From assembly GCF_964355755.1 (NCBI RefSeq), contig NC_092675.1:7600312-7664311 (forward strand): DNA of 64,000 bases. The letters run 5' to 3'. The stretch's first letter is position 1. Every line of letters starts with the position of its first letter. Positions 1 through 13,460 of the stretch are shown here, in pieces. The notes beneath the pieces were generated by a model. That model worked only from the letters and a program-made list of their open reading frames with translations, made no database searches and was not told where the DNA came from. A program made the position numbers and the translations under genes. The stretch is from Antedon mediterranea (lineage: Eukaryota > Echinodermata > Crinoidea > Comatulida > Antedonidae).

Positions 1-423
1 CTAACAAGAAACTAAAATATCATAAACGTCATTTACTTAAGTATAATCTCAGAACTTAATTAATTAAAAAGAATGTGAAAACTAGAGGTAAATGACCGGT
101 GAATGAGGGTAAGATTTGACCTAGTTAGTAAACTTTAAAGCCTGTTGGATTACCAAAAGGATCACACAACCGAGAGGGGGAACATTTTAGGAATTTTATG
201 AAATTATTCCCCTCAGGCGAAACAAGTTAGTCACGGGTGCAGGTCAAGCATCAAATGGCCATCAAAATCCGAAGAAGGGAACTGTAAACAGGGCCTCGAT
301 CTATTGAGGCTCAGTAAAATTAATTTAACCTTCGATTCAATAAAAACATCTGTTAATATAGACTAACTAGTAATTGTATATAGGATATTAATGTTTGTGG
401 GTGGTGAAGGGTGTGTGTCATTG
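1..423. other. AT-rich non-coding sequence, nothing recognised
   Basis: No ORF with recognisable protein similarity, no RNA gene and no clear repeat border could be seen. Confidence 0.5.
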
Positions 424-546
424 ATGGGTAACGACGCAACGCAATTCATTTGACCAATCACATCGATGGGTCATCCGAACTGTCGCTTGTAATTGGTCAA
501 ATACTTGCGTGACGTCCTTGCGTTGCAGTGGGAAACCAAGCTTTAT
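424..546. mobile_element. MITE family A, copy 1 (decayed)
   Basis: The right arm reads CTTGCGTTGCAGTGGGAAAC then CAAGCTTT, and the left interior has ACGCAACGCAATTCATTTG. It has the same arms and the ACGCAACGCAA / TTGCGTTGCGT foldback as the copies near 18.5, 23.2 and 29.4 kb. The left terminus is eroded. A minus-strand open frame over 418-789 is only a by-product of this element. Confidence 0.65.
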
Positions 547-3500
547 CGGGGTGCAGTATGGCACGTAATTGCGTAGGTACTTGAGGGTCAAGCAATAATA
601 TGCAGACCACCGATCGATATAAGGGCGTAGGCATAATAGCTGCAGGTTGTTTAATGGTTGAAGAAAATGCATCACCCCTACAATATTAGTCCCCATAATT
701 CCCCTGTGCTTGTTTGTGAATATACTTATAGGCATACCTCGATTGTTTAGTGTTCCAGGTACCTCACCTGTGCACCTCCCTATGCACAAACTGTCCCACT
801 CCCTTCTTGCGCGCTGAATTTCGAAATACTTTGTGGCGTTATGTTAGGTTGGCGCATGGAATATAAACATGTAGGTCTATGGAACTATGTCACGTATATG
901 TCAACGTACCGTATACCACTGGAGTGCAAACTTAAAAGATTATCAGTAATAACTTATATATAACAATACAGAACAGATACCTAGAGCAGAAGGTTAATAC
1001 AAAATTGTTGTTTTTCAAGTTTTTTTTATACCAAAAAACATGTTTTTCTTGTAGTTGACTTCCCACATTTCTGGGGTGACCTAAAAAGTTTATCAAAAGC
1101 TAACTTACCTTCCTTCTTAAAGGAATTGTGTCAGGGTTGATGAGTTCAGAAGGCCTTAGACAGGACGGAACCCTCTCTCGTCAGTGAAAAAGTGCTGCTA
1201 AAGTCGTAAATGCTCGTAAAGTCAGTCGCACACAATATGCAAGCAGTGACCCAAAATATGGCAGCCTATGATACAGAGACAAGATAACGTAAGGGTCGAG
1301 GCTCACCAATTAGCACTGTGTCAATTTATGATTTCTTTATCTAATTCAATTTGTACACATATTTAATAGCTGTTGAGTTCAAACAAACGAATAATATCCA
1401 TTCCATTTTATCTATAGACAAACAGGGTTCGTCCAACTTGTTAAATCAAGGTAACAAATATTTCAATTGTAACCCGGATTTAACTAATTTTAAGTACCAA
1501 TTGTATGAAACCTAGATACTGTATTTAATTTAAAAATAGGCCTACTATTATTATCTATTTCATGATAGTATCCATCGCTTAAAAAACATAAACAACCTAT
1601 ACACAAGTGGTACCAACCTAACCCATATCATCAATAGGGTATCGTAATTAATTAGGATCGTTTCACATATTGAGATATTAAAAATGATACGTTATTGATA
1701 ATAGTTACGTATTAATAACTGTTTACTGTATTAACTGTTGATTGTGAAGTTAAAGCGCAGCCTATCTGTCTCTAACTCTATAGATTGTATAGTAATTAAG
1801 TTTGTTGTCTTAGGACTTAAGTATTTGCCAATAGGAAGTTCAGAGTTGTAATGTACTATTAAGTTTTCCTAATCAGTGTCTGTTTTGCAAATAGCTTGAC
1901 AAAGGGATACTGTAATGACACTCGTGGTGTTTTTTTTTTAGCGCGATTGAATAATGATAAGATATTAATTATCAATAATAATGACCGGTATATACTAGTA
2001 CTAAAAGCAAAATGAAAACCTGAGAAATATGTCTTTTTCCTGTACTTACTGTGGATATCCTGAAATGAATAATGATCGTGTCTATCAAAATAACTAATTG
2101 TGGCTGGAAATCTTAAAATTCTTTTCGTTATTCTTCTACATTTTCAGTATAAAGGCAAGTACAAAATTGAGGTATAACACCCCCCCCCCCCTCCCTCTGC
2201 CCCCACGTCAGGTTAAAGGTGTTTCGTTTTACCATGGAGGATACCTACATACATGCACATTAGCTGGTCCTCCCACCCCCGTTTCACAAATATTTATTAT
2301 ATAATACCGGTATATAATAACATTATATTGTAATTTAGTTTCACCAAGTTACACTAAATACTGTATAATTAATACTTTCCGCGAAACATTGTCTTTAAAA
2401 AGAGCAGCTCTTTGGCAAACCGACATGCACATGTGCCATACAACAATCCATGAAAACCCACACGTGTTTCCTATTTTGTTAATATGCGATATTTTGAAAC
2501 AACAAAACATTTCACTATGGTTAGGATACAACGAATATCAATATCTAATTTGATAACGAATAAATACCGCAGGAAACAGTATATTTATAGTTTTGCGGTA
2601 GATATTGGTTTGTGGTGACACGTGGATTGTGGTCGGGGTACTTCTACTTTGAAGAGGAAGGAAATTAAGTCACAAAACAAGGTAAGTGACGAGTATGTGA
2701 CCGCCAAGTACAAGGTTGATGATACGTAAAATTAATTAATAAACAAACAAATATTTAGACGTGTAATAATACCACATCTTTTGATTAAAATCCTTGCATA
2801 ATATGAAATGAATTAAAACAAAATAGGTCTATATCGAAATAATATTTACTTATATTTGACCCAGCAAAGTTTCCTCATAAGGATTGGCACTTAGTTACCA
2901 ATGATCTGGTTTCAATGTCTTTTGGATAGAAAATGTCCCTTTGAATAGAGATGTCCTCTAAAAAGAGGAGTTGTATTTTGTTTAAATCATTTGATTGTCA
3001 CGAATTGTCTCAGAATGCTGTCTTCTTTAAAAATTGTATTTGTATTAATTTTTTAAAATGTATTCATATAACATACAAAACTAGAACAAGCAAGAAAACA
3101 TTCAAAGAAAAAAATTACAAAACTGTTGCAAATTTTGCTTTATGGCTGTCTTTGTATAATATAAGAGTTGGCCGCCCATACCTTACTGTACCAGGCCTAA
3201 GCGTCACATTATTAGCTAGATAAACGAATTACGAATGGCAGTAATTTATTCTTATGACAAATATTTGCTGAATTTATTGCTTAATAAATACAATCGATAC
3301 AGAAGTTAGATAACAATATCAACAACAATAATTGAAGAGTCAAACCGATATTTGGTAAGTACGGGTTAAGGACCATGTGTCGTCGGTCGAGAGGTAGCGT
3401 GACGTGTCGTCGAGAGAGGAAATAATTACAGGAACTCCCAAAGGAAATATTTAATTTAATTCGAGGACAAATTATATATTATAGGCTTATTTGTCAATGC

Positions 3501-4960
3501 TATACCAATATAATAGATACAGTATTATAATTATTAAGATATTTATCATTAAAAATGTTTTGAAATTAATGTTATAATAACGTAAAGTTGGGGAAGAGAT
3601 ATAATATATAATATACAAGAAAACCAAACACATAAAATATAAATATCAGAACTAAAACTTAATAATGACTAATTATAATAATTTTATAAAATAATATACC
3701 TACAAAACATGTCTTAGATTCTTTAAAAGAAGCCATTAAAAATCCTCACAACTCTATAAAATGTATAATGTACAACAATCCAGAAAAAAAAAGTTAATTA
3801 AAAAACATAAATTACTGCTACGATAGATGGGATAAGATTATGTCATTTAGTGCTTTGTAATTAAGGAATTAATTCAAAACATTTTACTCTCTGTGAAAAT
3901 TATCTTTTTTGTTAAGCTTTAAAAAAAGGATTGTTTGCATTTTCTTAAAAGTTAAATTATTTGCCTATGCCCTTGTGCCCTTTTTCATATTTGTATTTAT
4001 ATATATCTTGTTTTGTAACAGGGGGTTTTCATTAATTCATCATTCATTTATAAGCTATGCTTCAGAGAGTTCTCCCTTTCTATTCTTTTGTTTTGTACTA
4101 TGATTATTTATGTGTTTATGATTATGTGAATGGAAATGAAGAAAGATGTTTCAAAACAAAGGATGAATTGGCGTTAAGGTGAATTTGGGGAAAATGTAGC
4201 CAAAAAATACTACTTCATGTAGGCCTATGTAATGTTTTATTTCACTTTACTTTCTTTATAAGCCAGCGAGATTAGTCAAGGTCCATTTTACTGTCTGTAT
4301 CCAGGATTATGAATAATATAGGCCTACTAAATGGAATTCTAGGGTATAATATTCGTGACAGTGATTTCCTTATAATATATACTCGAACGAGTAATAATAA
4401 GTATCTATAAGTATAGGAAGTGTATTGCTGACTGAAAATAAGGGCTAAGCCTTAATTGGAATCTTGGATCACGAAAATGTTTCTGAATTTCCTTTTTATG
4501 AAGGATGAGGTTGGTTCGCACGGTATACTCACTGGGAAAGATATAGCAAAAACATCCTATTGTTTAATTATGTTTTTGTTAGGCCTAATATAAAATTCTT
4601 GAGTATTTGGTAATCAAACAAAGTAGAACAGAGGCAGCAAAGGTTACAAATTCTGATTGCAAAATTACAGTAACTTAAAAATGTTTGAAAGACTTTTGAA
4701 AGTTTAAAATGTTACACGTTAGGTCCTACACATTAAAATTGATAAAAACGCTAAAATAACAAAAGAAAACTGTTAAGTTCTGTCTCTTTTCTTTTAATAA
4801 AATAATGTTATAAATCTGTAATTTTTTATTATTACAATCTGGTAACAACAGCTAAATAAAAGATGGTTTCAGTAAAATTGTTTCGGGAATTTTGTTATTC
4901 TTAGGCCTAAATAATGAGTTCGTGATGATTTATGGAAATTTTTATTGTATCATTTTTGTT
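547..4960. other. AT-rich intergenic sequence without recognised gene
   Basis: Short open frames here show no domain or codon pattern. A C-tract lies at about 2180-2191. TAGGCCTA palindromes are at about 1537, 4220, 4319, 4580 and 4902. Confidence 0.5.
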
Positions 4961-4969
4961 TAATGACTT

Positions 4970-5960
4970 CATTGTTAATCATTTGATTTATATCTATTGG
5001 CTTCATAGAAGCATGTCAGTTTAAATGTTGAGCTAAAATCAAAAGAAAGGGAGGTACGGAAACGAATGGGGAATATAAAGTGCAATTTATTTATCATAGC
5101 TAGAATATATATAAATTTAGAAATAAAGAAAATTGTTTCAGTAATTGTGTGTAATAACACAAATTTTGTTCGTAAAGTCTACAATTGTATAATAATAGTT
5201 TTCGGGTTTTTTAAATTGTTAATAAGGGGTTTTTTTTCTGTGGGTAAAACCAAAGGAAAGGGAAGATACAGGAGATAAGTGGATGATGTTTTAGGCGTAG
5301 TCTATTTCTTCACGTATCAAGGTATAGATGTGAAAGTGTTGTCTCTTTGCTATTTCCTTGTTATTTCAATTTACAAAGTATAAAAGAAAATATTTTGAGT
5401 AATTGTTGTTATATTATTGTAAAAAAAATTGGGTTCGGAGAGTCTACAATAATTATATATAATATATTTTTAGGGTGTTTTTTTAACATAAAGGGTTCTT
5501 TTTGTGTAAAAAGAAAGAGAAGGAAAAGGATGAGTGTGTGACGTTTTGGGCGTAGTATTCTGGGTTTAGCTAGGGAAAGTAACGTCTCTTCGCCACTTCC
5601 GTGTTAATTCATTTAATTTATAAATAAATAAAAGAAAAACATTTTAAGTAATCATGTGTATTTATAACAACTGTGGTGTTTAAAAAGAATAAAATGTTTA
5701 TTTTCTGTTTGGGGCAAAACCCGAAATAATGGAAGAAATGAGACGAGATAGGGGAATGTTTTGGGCGTAGTTTACGTTCAGGTAGGGAAAATACATACTT
5801 AGTATTGCTATTTCCGAGCTATTATTTCATTTATGGAATACAAGAAAATATTTCGAGTCATTTTGGGCAACAGTTCCAGGAAGTTAAAATTATATATTAG
5901 TTTTAAGTTTTTTTTTAAAATAAAGTGTTTCTTTGGCAACATATTTGAGGTCATTTAAAA
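4970..5960. repeat. degenerate tandem repeat, unit about 215-255 bp, 3-4 copies
   Basis: The phrase GTTTTGGGCGTAGT (or TTTTAGGCGTAGT) recurs at about 5287, 5542 and 5757. Each time it is preceded by a purine-rich block and followed by TTTGCTATTTCC-like and AAGAAAATATTTTGAGTAAT-like phrases. An upstream partial unit starts near 4970. Copies differ by many indels, so the array is old. Confidence 0.7.
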
Positions 5961-5969
5961 ATATTTTTT

Positions 5970-8290
5970 ATTTGATGTTTTAAATGACAGCAGGAAACTC
6001 AGTAAAAATCATTCTTTCATTTCTTTCTTTCTCAGATAAAAAAACCGAATATTTGTCTCTGTGACATTTAAACAAGCTACCATCACAAAACAAAACTAAA
6101 CAATATATATATATGAAAATATATTTTAGGAAAATATGTATAGTTTAAAATGACCTATATTGTCAAAAGGAATCGCTGTGAGAATTCCTCTTTCCAAATT
6201 CACAGACAAGTTTAAAATAACACCGATTTTTTTAAACGAACAAAGGAAAACAGGCCAGTTGTTGGAAAGGTAAGGGGTAAAATCATGAACTTTATATACA
6301 GGTAATCTGTCACAAAGTAATTCCGGTATAATGAGACAGAAAATGTATAAATCTAAAGTAATCAAACGTAATTTGAAACTTAAAAGAAACTTAATTAAAT
6401 CAATTATACATATTACCCGCAACAATTTCAAATCTATTATTCAGTATGTTTTCATAACTTATTTATAAAACCACATAATTTATAGAAACTTTCCGCAAAT
6501 AGTTATGTCAATACTAGTCAGCCAGAGAGAACTTTACAACGGAAGGTCATTGTTGATGTTCTTTGTCGCTCACCTTTATAATATTTATACAAAGATAAAT
6601 CCTCAGTTAAGTATGTGATCTTGAAAAGAAGAAAAGAAAAATGACTGGCATGAATGTCAGACAAAAAGAAAAAATGGAGAGTTGCAAGTTCAAATACAGT
6701 CAAGGCTAACAAGGGACATTCTGGGGTTTCATCTCAACTTTGTGTGAAGTGTGAACGCTTCTAAAATGAGTTATTAAATCAGTCAACGGAAGTTCTGTAT
6801 CTTGTCCTTTTAAAAAATGATAAAATGTCATGCTGATTCGAAAGTATTTTGAATTTGATGGAGAGCTTGTTGGCATATGATAGTATTGTACTATACTGGC
6901 CTATGTTTCAGCAATAATGTAACCGTGTTGTGTAATAAAATTACAAGGCCATAATACTGTATATGGCTGCAGTCGCGTGCTTAAGTTAGTGTTAACCGCC
7001 CGACATAGTGAGCTTTGTAAAAACAAAGCAACAAAAAACAAGGCCTAAAAATTATTAAGTATAATTATTACTACTATATAATTAACCTTGAATTGTATTT
7101 TGCCCAATGAATAAATATATTTAAGCTAATTGTTATTGTCTGCAATACGCATACTTTTTAAGATAATTCCTATGATACAGAGTGACTATGAGGAATACTT
7201 CATCCATGGTGTGATAAACATATGACACTGTATCACAGAACCTTTCTAAAATACTTTAAGAAACAAGCAAACTATTGGAGACTTTGCCAATAGTTTATTG
7301 AGATTCTGTATGCAACTTTCTTAACGTCTACTTCTAAAGTCATCCATACCCAGGAGCATATTGTGTTTTTCGTGTCCACTTAACCCCCCTTGACCACATA
7401 CAATTATCATGACCAATTATTATCAAGTACAATTTAGAGACAATTTGCATCTTTGCTTCTTTAATCAACCGCAATTAGCTGTTAATATCTATATCTAAAC
7501 ACCGACTGGTGTTTACACCACTTTGCTATAGCATAACTTCCCGTAGATTTCCACACTTCTCGAAGTATGACTCAAATACTAGAAGTGTTTTTCTTAAACA
7601 GTAAGTTAATTCCAAAATCCGTATTTATCAATGTTGGTTAGATCATAAAGTAAAAACATTTTAAATTTCAATTACTTTGTTTTCGCTAGGTATAATAACT
7701 TATTAAACCCACGTCAGTGTTATTACAATGGCCAGATCATTCAGCGTATGGTTAGCATATTGCTACAACAGAACACGCGATTATGGTTTCGAAATCCAGG
7801 TCGATTGAATTGAATCAATCGGTAAACGACAATGACATTTCAAAGTTTTACCAATGAAAAAATAAAAACTAATTTATTTAATGTCTCGTTTTTTAATGAC
7901 TTAATGATAACTAACATAATTGAATTTTACTGTTTTTCGCTAATTTTCGCTAATTTTTAATTGTGGGATTACAAGTTTTTCTTGGTAATATTGTTGATAA
8001 CATCTAATATTGGTCAAACGCATAACTGTAAAAGGTCTGCTGTTTGCTACGGTAACACAATAAACAGATATTCTTGTATTTTACTATTTTTCATTGTGTA
8101 GACCTACAAGTAGGAATATGTCGTGTAGAATAATAATTGGTAAAAAAAGATAAAACTTTAATATAGGCCTTTATATAATAAAACATAGACCTTATCAAAA
8201 GTTCATTTGGAGTAATTAATTCACCCAGTAAGTTAATTAAGTATTCTTTTAAGTAAAGTTAGTTCATACTATACAATATTATATTGTCAT
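5970..8290. other. AT-rich intergenic sequence; possible tRNA-like patch near 7.75 kb
   Basis: No gene was recognised. Around 7745-7815 a TGGTTAGCATATTG followed by GGTTTCGAAATCC resembles A and B boxes of a decayed tRNA-derived sequence, but no cloverleaf could be built. Confidence 0.35.
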
Positions 8291-8291
8291 T

Positions 8292-8526
8292 CAAAGATGT
8301 ATTGTCCCCAAAAAACATGAAAATGAAGATTGATTGATTAGACTTGAATAGGCTATTTTGCACTTTTAATAAAGGTACTCAGTTCTATAGAAAAAAACAA
8401 CCAACAAAAATAATTATTTCACTTATAAAAAGACAGTTACTTTTAACCAAAAACCATTGACAGACAATTTAAGTATTTTTTGCTGTAAATTGATTAACTG
8501 TCATAAGGGGGACAATATATCTTTAA
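8292..8526. mobile_element. MITE family C, copy 1
   Basis: Termini are inverted: AAAGATGTATTGTCCCC at the left and GGGGGACAATATATCTTT at the right. Its interior (CTATTTTGCAC, CTTATAAAAAGACAG, TTTTAACCAAAAACCATTGA) reappears reverse-complemented in the element at 26.67-27.0 kb. No coding capacity. Confidence 0.8.
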
Positions 8527-10720
8527 ATAACAATTATTACCGTACAGTAGGCCTATTTAATTTCAATCCAATTAAAATTTGAATAATTTGCAGAGAAAAA
8601 TGAAATAAATACAGTTTTCTCTCATGGTTACATCAATGGTATCAATGTAACAATAAAGTCTAAGTGTATAATACATCAACATACATCCCTCTACCTACGA
8701 AAATGCACCAGTGAAGTTGCTATAACTGACCCTTGTAAGACGCAACAAATGAGGGCGATCAGAGGTCAATAAGCTGACGGATATTGACCTAATAACTGAA
8801 ATTTATCCTTTACTTTCCATCCACCTTAATTTTCTTTGCGGCTAAAAGCAATCTAAATGGCGGAAGAATTCTACTAAATAAACATACACGACTAATTGCC
8901 ATTTCATTGATGCAAATAAAGGTTGTGAAAAGTTGAAGTATTCATGCAAGTTTAAATATAAAATAGTTCTTTTTGTGTGGTTATGATTCTATAGAGCTTT
9001 ACAGATAAGACTCCTTCAACTGTTAAACCATGGTTATTCTAATACTATAAATAACCACACGAGTAAACTTATTATCTTAACAGGTTTATATTTCGTAAAT
9101 TTCTCTCGGGTTTGTAAGCGATTAATTAAATAATTCTTCTTTGTGTAAAGAATTCAATAAGTACTTCAATTGGTAACATAGTCTGTTAGGCTCTATTTAG
9201 TTTATCTTGTTAGCCCAAGGTGTGAGAACACCTTTAATGCCAATTGTCAATATAGTGTTAGTTTAATGGTTAGATACGAGGAATTTTCAGGATTGTTGAA
9301 AACCCCCTTCCGTAATCTTTATCCAAATTTAACTTTTATACCTATCGTATTTAGGATCAATTACCCAAAATCTGAATGGATAAAGCTAATATATTTCAGA
9401 AGGTGAAAAGACAGGAAATATCAAACAATACACTTGATGTCAATCATGTTTGAAACCAACACCCTCAAGTGTTTGCCAATTTTGAATCTAACCACCAAGT
9501 TCTAACGACTCTAAAATTCGCCGCCAAGTGGAAAATGTATACATCCAATCGATTATTATTTAATCGGGATTTAAATCAGTAAAGAAATTAGAAAAAATTT
9601 AATTTCCTATCCCATATTTGAAACATGTTTATGTAAACTGTAAATAACCATTTTTTTTTATTTTGGTAAATGTCTTTCTGTGGCAACAACCTTTGTTATT
9701 GCTGCGTAGTGGTGTAAAAGTTTTCTTGTCAGAAAAGTAAATTATGATGTTCTCAGATAATAGCCACTATAAGCATCGCGGGTAATGCAATGCATAGAGT
9801 AACAAAACAAATACTACAAACCAATACATGAATCAATTAAAACAAACAGATTCTGAATCGTGGCACAGATACAGTTCGGTTAGTTGATGACAACGATGGA
9901 ACATATTTTTTAGGCCTATAAATATTCCAATCAATAAATCAAAACATATGTGACACATTCAAAATGTCATTGACATCAGTACATTCGATAATATATTATT
10001 ATAATCAAAACAATTATAAACATAGTAGGGAGTATTTATTTATTTGGACACTATTTTATTACAGTGACACGCTGCAAGAGACGGAGGTGCGTCCGATGGA
10101 AGACCAAAGTCAAATAAACAATATAAAATTCTAGAGACCACAGCAATATTGTTGAATTCCTTCCAACAAGTTCAATGTATCCCTATTCATTGACTGGTGG
10201 AATTACTAATGTAGCTTTGATAATTATTGTTGTTTTCATCATATGTTTTCTCTAAATTACAATGAATTATAATAGTTTAGCAAGAAAAACTAAATCTTTA
10301 TAATGCTGTTGACTCACATCTTTCGTTCAAATAATAATTATTTATGCAATTATTTGATACAATTTTATTTTTGAAGATTAAGAAGATCATAGATTTAGAA
10401 AATCAAAAACACTACCGCTTTTATCCGAGACGATAGATTATTTTTGTAATTATCAGGTACTTGGGTTTTTAAGCTTTTTCATAAGTGGTATGTCAATAAA
10501 GTAGTGGTACTTAGGTGAACAGGTGGGTGGAATGACGATAATCGATACATAAGATGATTAGAGTAGCGTAAGGCCAAAAGATTGCCATTGTATCTGTCAA
10601 ATTAAAGTGCCATTAATTGCTAAGATGTTACACGACGAAGGCTAGATCGCAAACTCCAACCAGGGAGTTAGGCCTACTCCCTACTCAAACAGAATCAACA
10701 CTCAATACTTTATCTATGAT
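8527..10720. other. AT-rich intergenic sequence, nothing recognised
   Basis: No coding or RNA feature was recognised. TAGGCCTA palindromes occur at about 8548, 9911 and 10669. Confidence 0.45.
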
Positions 10721-10724
10721 TTTA

Positions 10725-11185
10725 GTCAAGTCGAGTGGTTAAGTAGGGCGAAGCGCAACATCCATAACACTAATGCTCCTCTCGAACACATTCTGGTGGT
10801 AGGACAATATTCGGATAAGAACGTCAGGTCCCATATGCACAAATCAGGGAGGTATACAAATATTAAACATCCATGCATGGATCATGCACTATATTTTCCA
10901 AACCCTTCCCTGGTTTTCCAGTGCATTCGCGGAAAGGCACACCATGAAAGCCCTGCCGAAGGGATGGTTGAAGAAGTCACGTCATCATAGATCCATTACA
11001 TACAGACAAGATGATGAGATCCGCACTAAAGTTTCCACATCAGGGAAAAGAGTAAACCCTTCTCTGGTTTCCAGTGCATTCTATTCTTTTCGAAAAAGCG
11101 GGTGCGCACACCAGCCCTGCCGAAGGGATGGTTGACGTTGACGTCATCATAGATCCAGTACAGACAAGATGATGAGATCAGCTAT
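10725..11185 (+). mobile_element. possible tRNA-headed SINE with an internal ~156 bp tandem duplication
   Basis: GTCGAGTGGTTAAG at about 10731 resembles a tRNA-Leu/Ser A box. Further on, two similar blocks start at about 10900 and 11054: AAACCCTTCYCTGG, CCAGTGCATTC, CCCTGCCGAAGGGATGGTTG, and GATGATGAGATC at 11011 and 11169. The open frames here are by-products of that duplication. The SINE interpretation is tentative; the duplication is plain. Confidence 0.5.
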
Positions 11186-11766
11186 GATTAGGCCTATATA
11201 TTTTGATTTACACTTTTACACACAAGAAAACAAAAATTACACGACCAAAAGAAACCAATCGGTTTGTAACTCATAAATATGGTATCTCTTTACATCCGAT
11301 ATGACTGCCAATCGATAATGGTTTGACTTGTTAAGTGTAATAATAAAAACCGAATAAAAACCGACATTTATTGACGCTAAAACAGACTGTCCATGTATAT
11401 ACCAGATGGGGTTAGTTCAGTAAGGACACACTACACATTTACACTCATTAGTGGTATACTTGACTCCCCATTAAGATATTTGTTAATAACGGCCCAGGTG
11501 TTTTATAAGTTAACATAAATTTGGAAACACTTCATATTTTTTAAATAGCCAGGTGTTCGGCACATAAGGACATCATTTATATTTTTAATATAGCTTGATC
11601 TAATGCCTCTGATCCTCCGCAACTTTTCAGGTATTTTGCTAATTATAACCGGAGTTCGTCCAAAACAACAACGTGTAAAGTAGGCCTACATTTATATTGA
11701 AAAGGTGGATAATTAATGACGGCTGTCTCGTTACGTCACCCAACTCATCGCTAAGCATAGGCCTAC

Positions 11767-11871
11767 AAGCTTGGTTCGCTCGTTGACGCAATACGACGAC
11801 GTAGGCGCAACGCAAGTTAGTTCACCAATCCAAAGACGTCCTTTGGTTGCGTCAATATGTGAACCAAGCTA
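11767..11871. mobile_element. MITE family A, short copy 2
   Basis: Starts with AAGCTTGGTTCGCTCGTTGACG and ends with TTGCGTCAATATGTGAACC then AAGCT, with GGCGCAACGCAAG inside. It is a shortened, diverged copy of the GTTCCCACTAG foldback family. Confidence 0.65.
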
Positions 11872-11879
11872 TATTATTT

Positions 11880-13440
11880 CGTTATTAACAGCATGCACAA
11901 GTTAACATTAATTATAGTTTATTCATTAAATTAATAAGAAAGGCATCTTTTGGAATAACTTTATTGATATTAGGTGATGTAAAGTGAATAATTGATACTT
12001 GACAATGACTGTTTGAAATGCCACCGACAGACTAGCCTTTTTTTGTCAAAAGCTAATTGATTAACACCGTTTGACACTAAGCTTTGTCACAATACAAGCC
12101 TAAGATTTAGGAAACCCGGTTTTAAACCATTCAACTACCGGAATAAACTACTTTTGTTCCACATCAATACAGCCGCTGTTAGATTAGCGTACGCTCTTCA
12201 GAAAATTGTCATAAGTTTCTACACATTTTTCTGTATTAAAAGCCCTAACTTGAAGAAATGGTGTTACGCAATAAATGACCCAACGTCGACCTGAATTTAC
12301 CTTCCGGTCGCAGTGAATTGTATACAACACAACCACATGTTTGATTGAAATGTTAATTGCCTGATAATAAATAAATAATTAACAAATTATTTGATACTGT
12401 GCCTAAACCCCGGGTTGGTTATACCACCAAATAAACAATAAAACCATTAGTTAGGCCTACATTCCTGAAGGGTGGACCCACGGTAAGAACTGAACTCAAT
12501 GTTAGAACTCAACCAAATCAATGAGCGAGGGCCTACAAATTGCAGGGGGATTGCAGGGGGGTTTGCAGTTTCCGGGGGGGGGGGGGGGGTTGCAGGGTAC
12601 TGTAGGCCTATGAATAAGCTCAAAGCTCATCGTGTATAAACGGACAATGAGGGCCAGCGATGTAGACCTAGTAAAAAGCATTTTAGAATTACTTGGCCTA
12701 CATAATGTAGTCTGGGTACAGGCTCGATACAAACAACCCCCACAGTGTTCATATTGTTTCCGAACTATAATGAAATGAGTGACGATTTACCTTTCGTACT
12801 GCACTTTCAAGTTGAACGTTGGATGACCCACAGAACGGAAATAATGACACTCAATGGAATGTGTAAGGGATATAAAGGTTTAAAACACTAAATAGGAAAA
12901 ATTAATTTATAAATTAAACTATTTAGTAGGTAACTAGGGAACACGGTATGCTCAGATTTGTAAAAATATAGAAAATGTATGTTTTCTATTACATACAATA
13001 GATTGATTGTTCAATAAGATATATACGGTAACGTTTATCTATATAGATAGATATCATATAATAACAATAATTCACATATCTTCTCTAATGGTTATGGTTT
13101 ATTAAGTGTTCTTTAGTCGTATATTTACCATTTACAAATATCAAGGAAAAGGCACATTTAAAGTTTAATATAGGCTAAGTGAAAAACACACGTTTAAGAC
13201 ATTGATCAAATCTATGAAATGAAGATGGCAGTACACTAGAATACGGGAAAATATTAAACACATCGAGGCACATGGCATCAAGATCTGGAGAAGGAAGACG
13301 AGTACGGACGATGGAGAGGAGATATCTGGTGCCTTCGAATTGGTCAATGCAAAGAAGAAGAAATAGAAATGCTTAAGGAGGGTTACATTCATCTTTTATG
13401 TGATTGTGAAATCCTAGATAAATATATTGTTAGTTAAATA
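11880..13440. other. intergenic sequence with a 16-base G tract
   Basis: No gene was recognised. A G-run lies at about 12574-12589, inside a locally repeated TTGCAGGGGG patch. The 13.2-13.4 kb part may be more of the LINE that follows, but no protein similarity is visible there. Confidence 0.4.
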
Positions 13441-13460
13441 ATTAGATCATAAACATAACA

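Noticed and set aside
418-789. Minus-strand open frame of 123 codons
   Set aside because: Half of it is the MITE family A copy read in an arbitrary frame; no recognisable domain.
7745-7815. tRNA gene
   Set aside because: A- and B-box-like words are present but no acceptor or anticodon stem can be formed.
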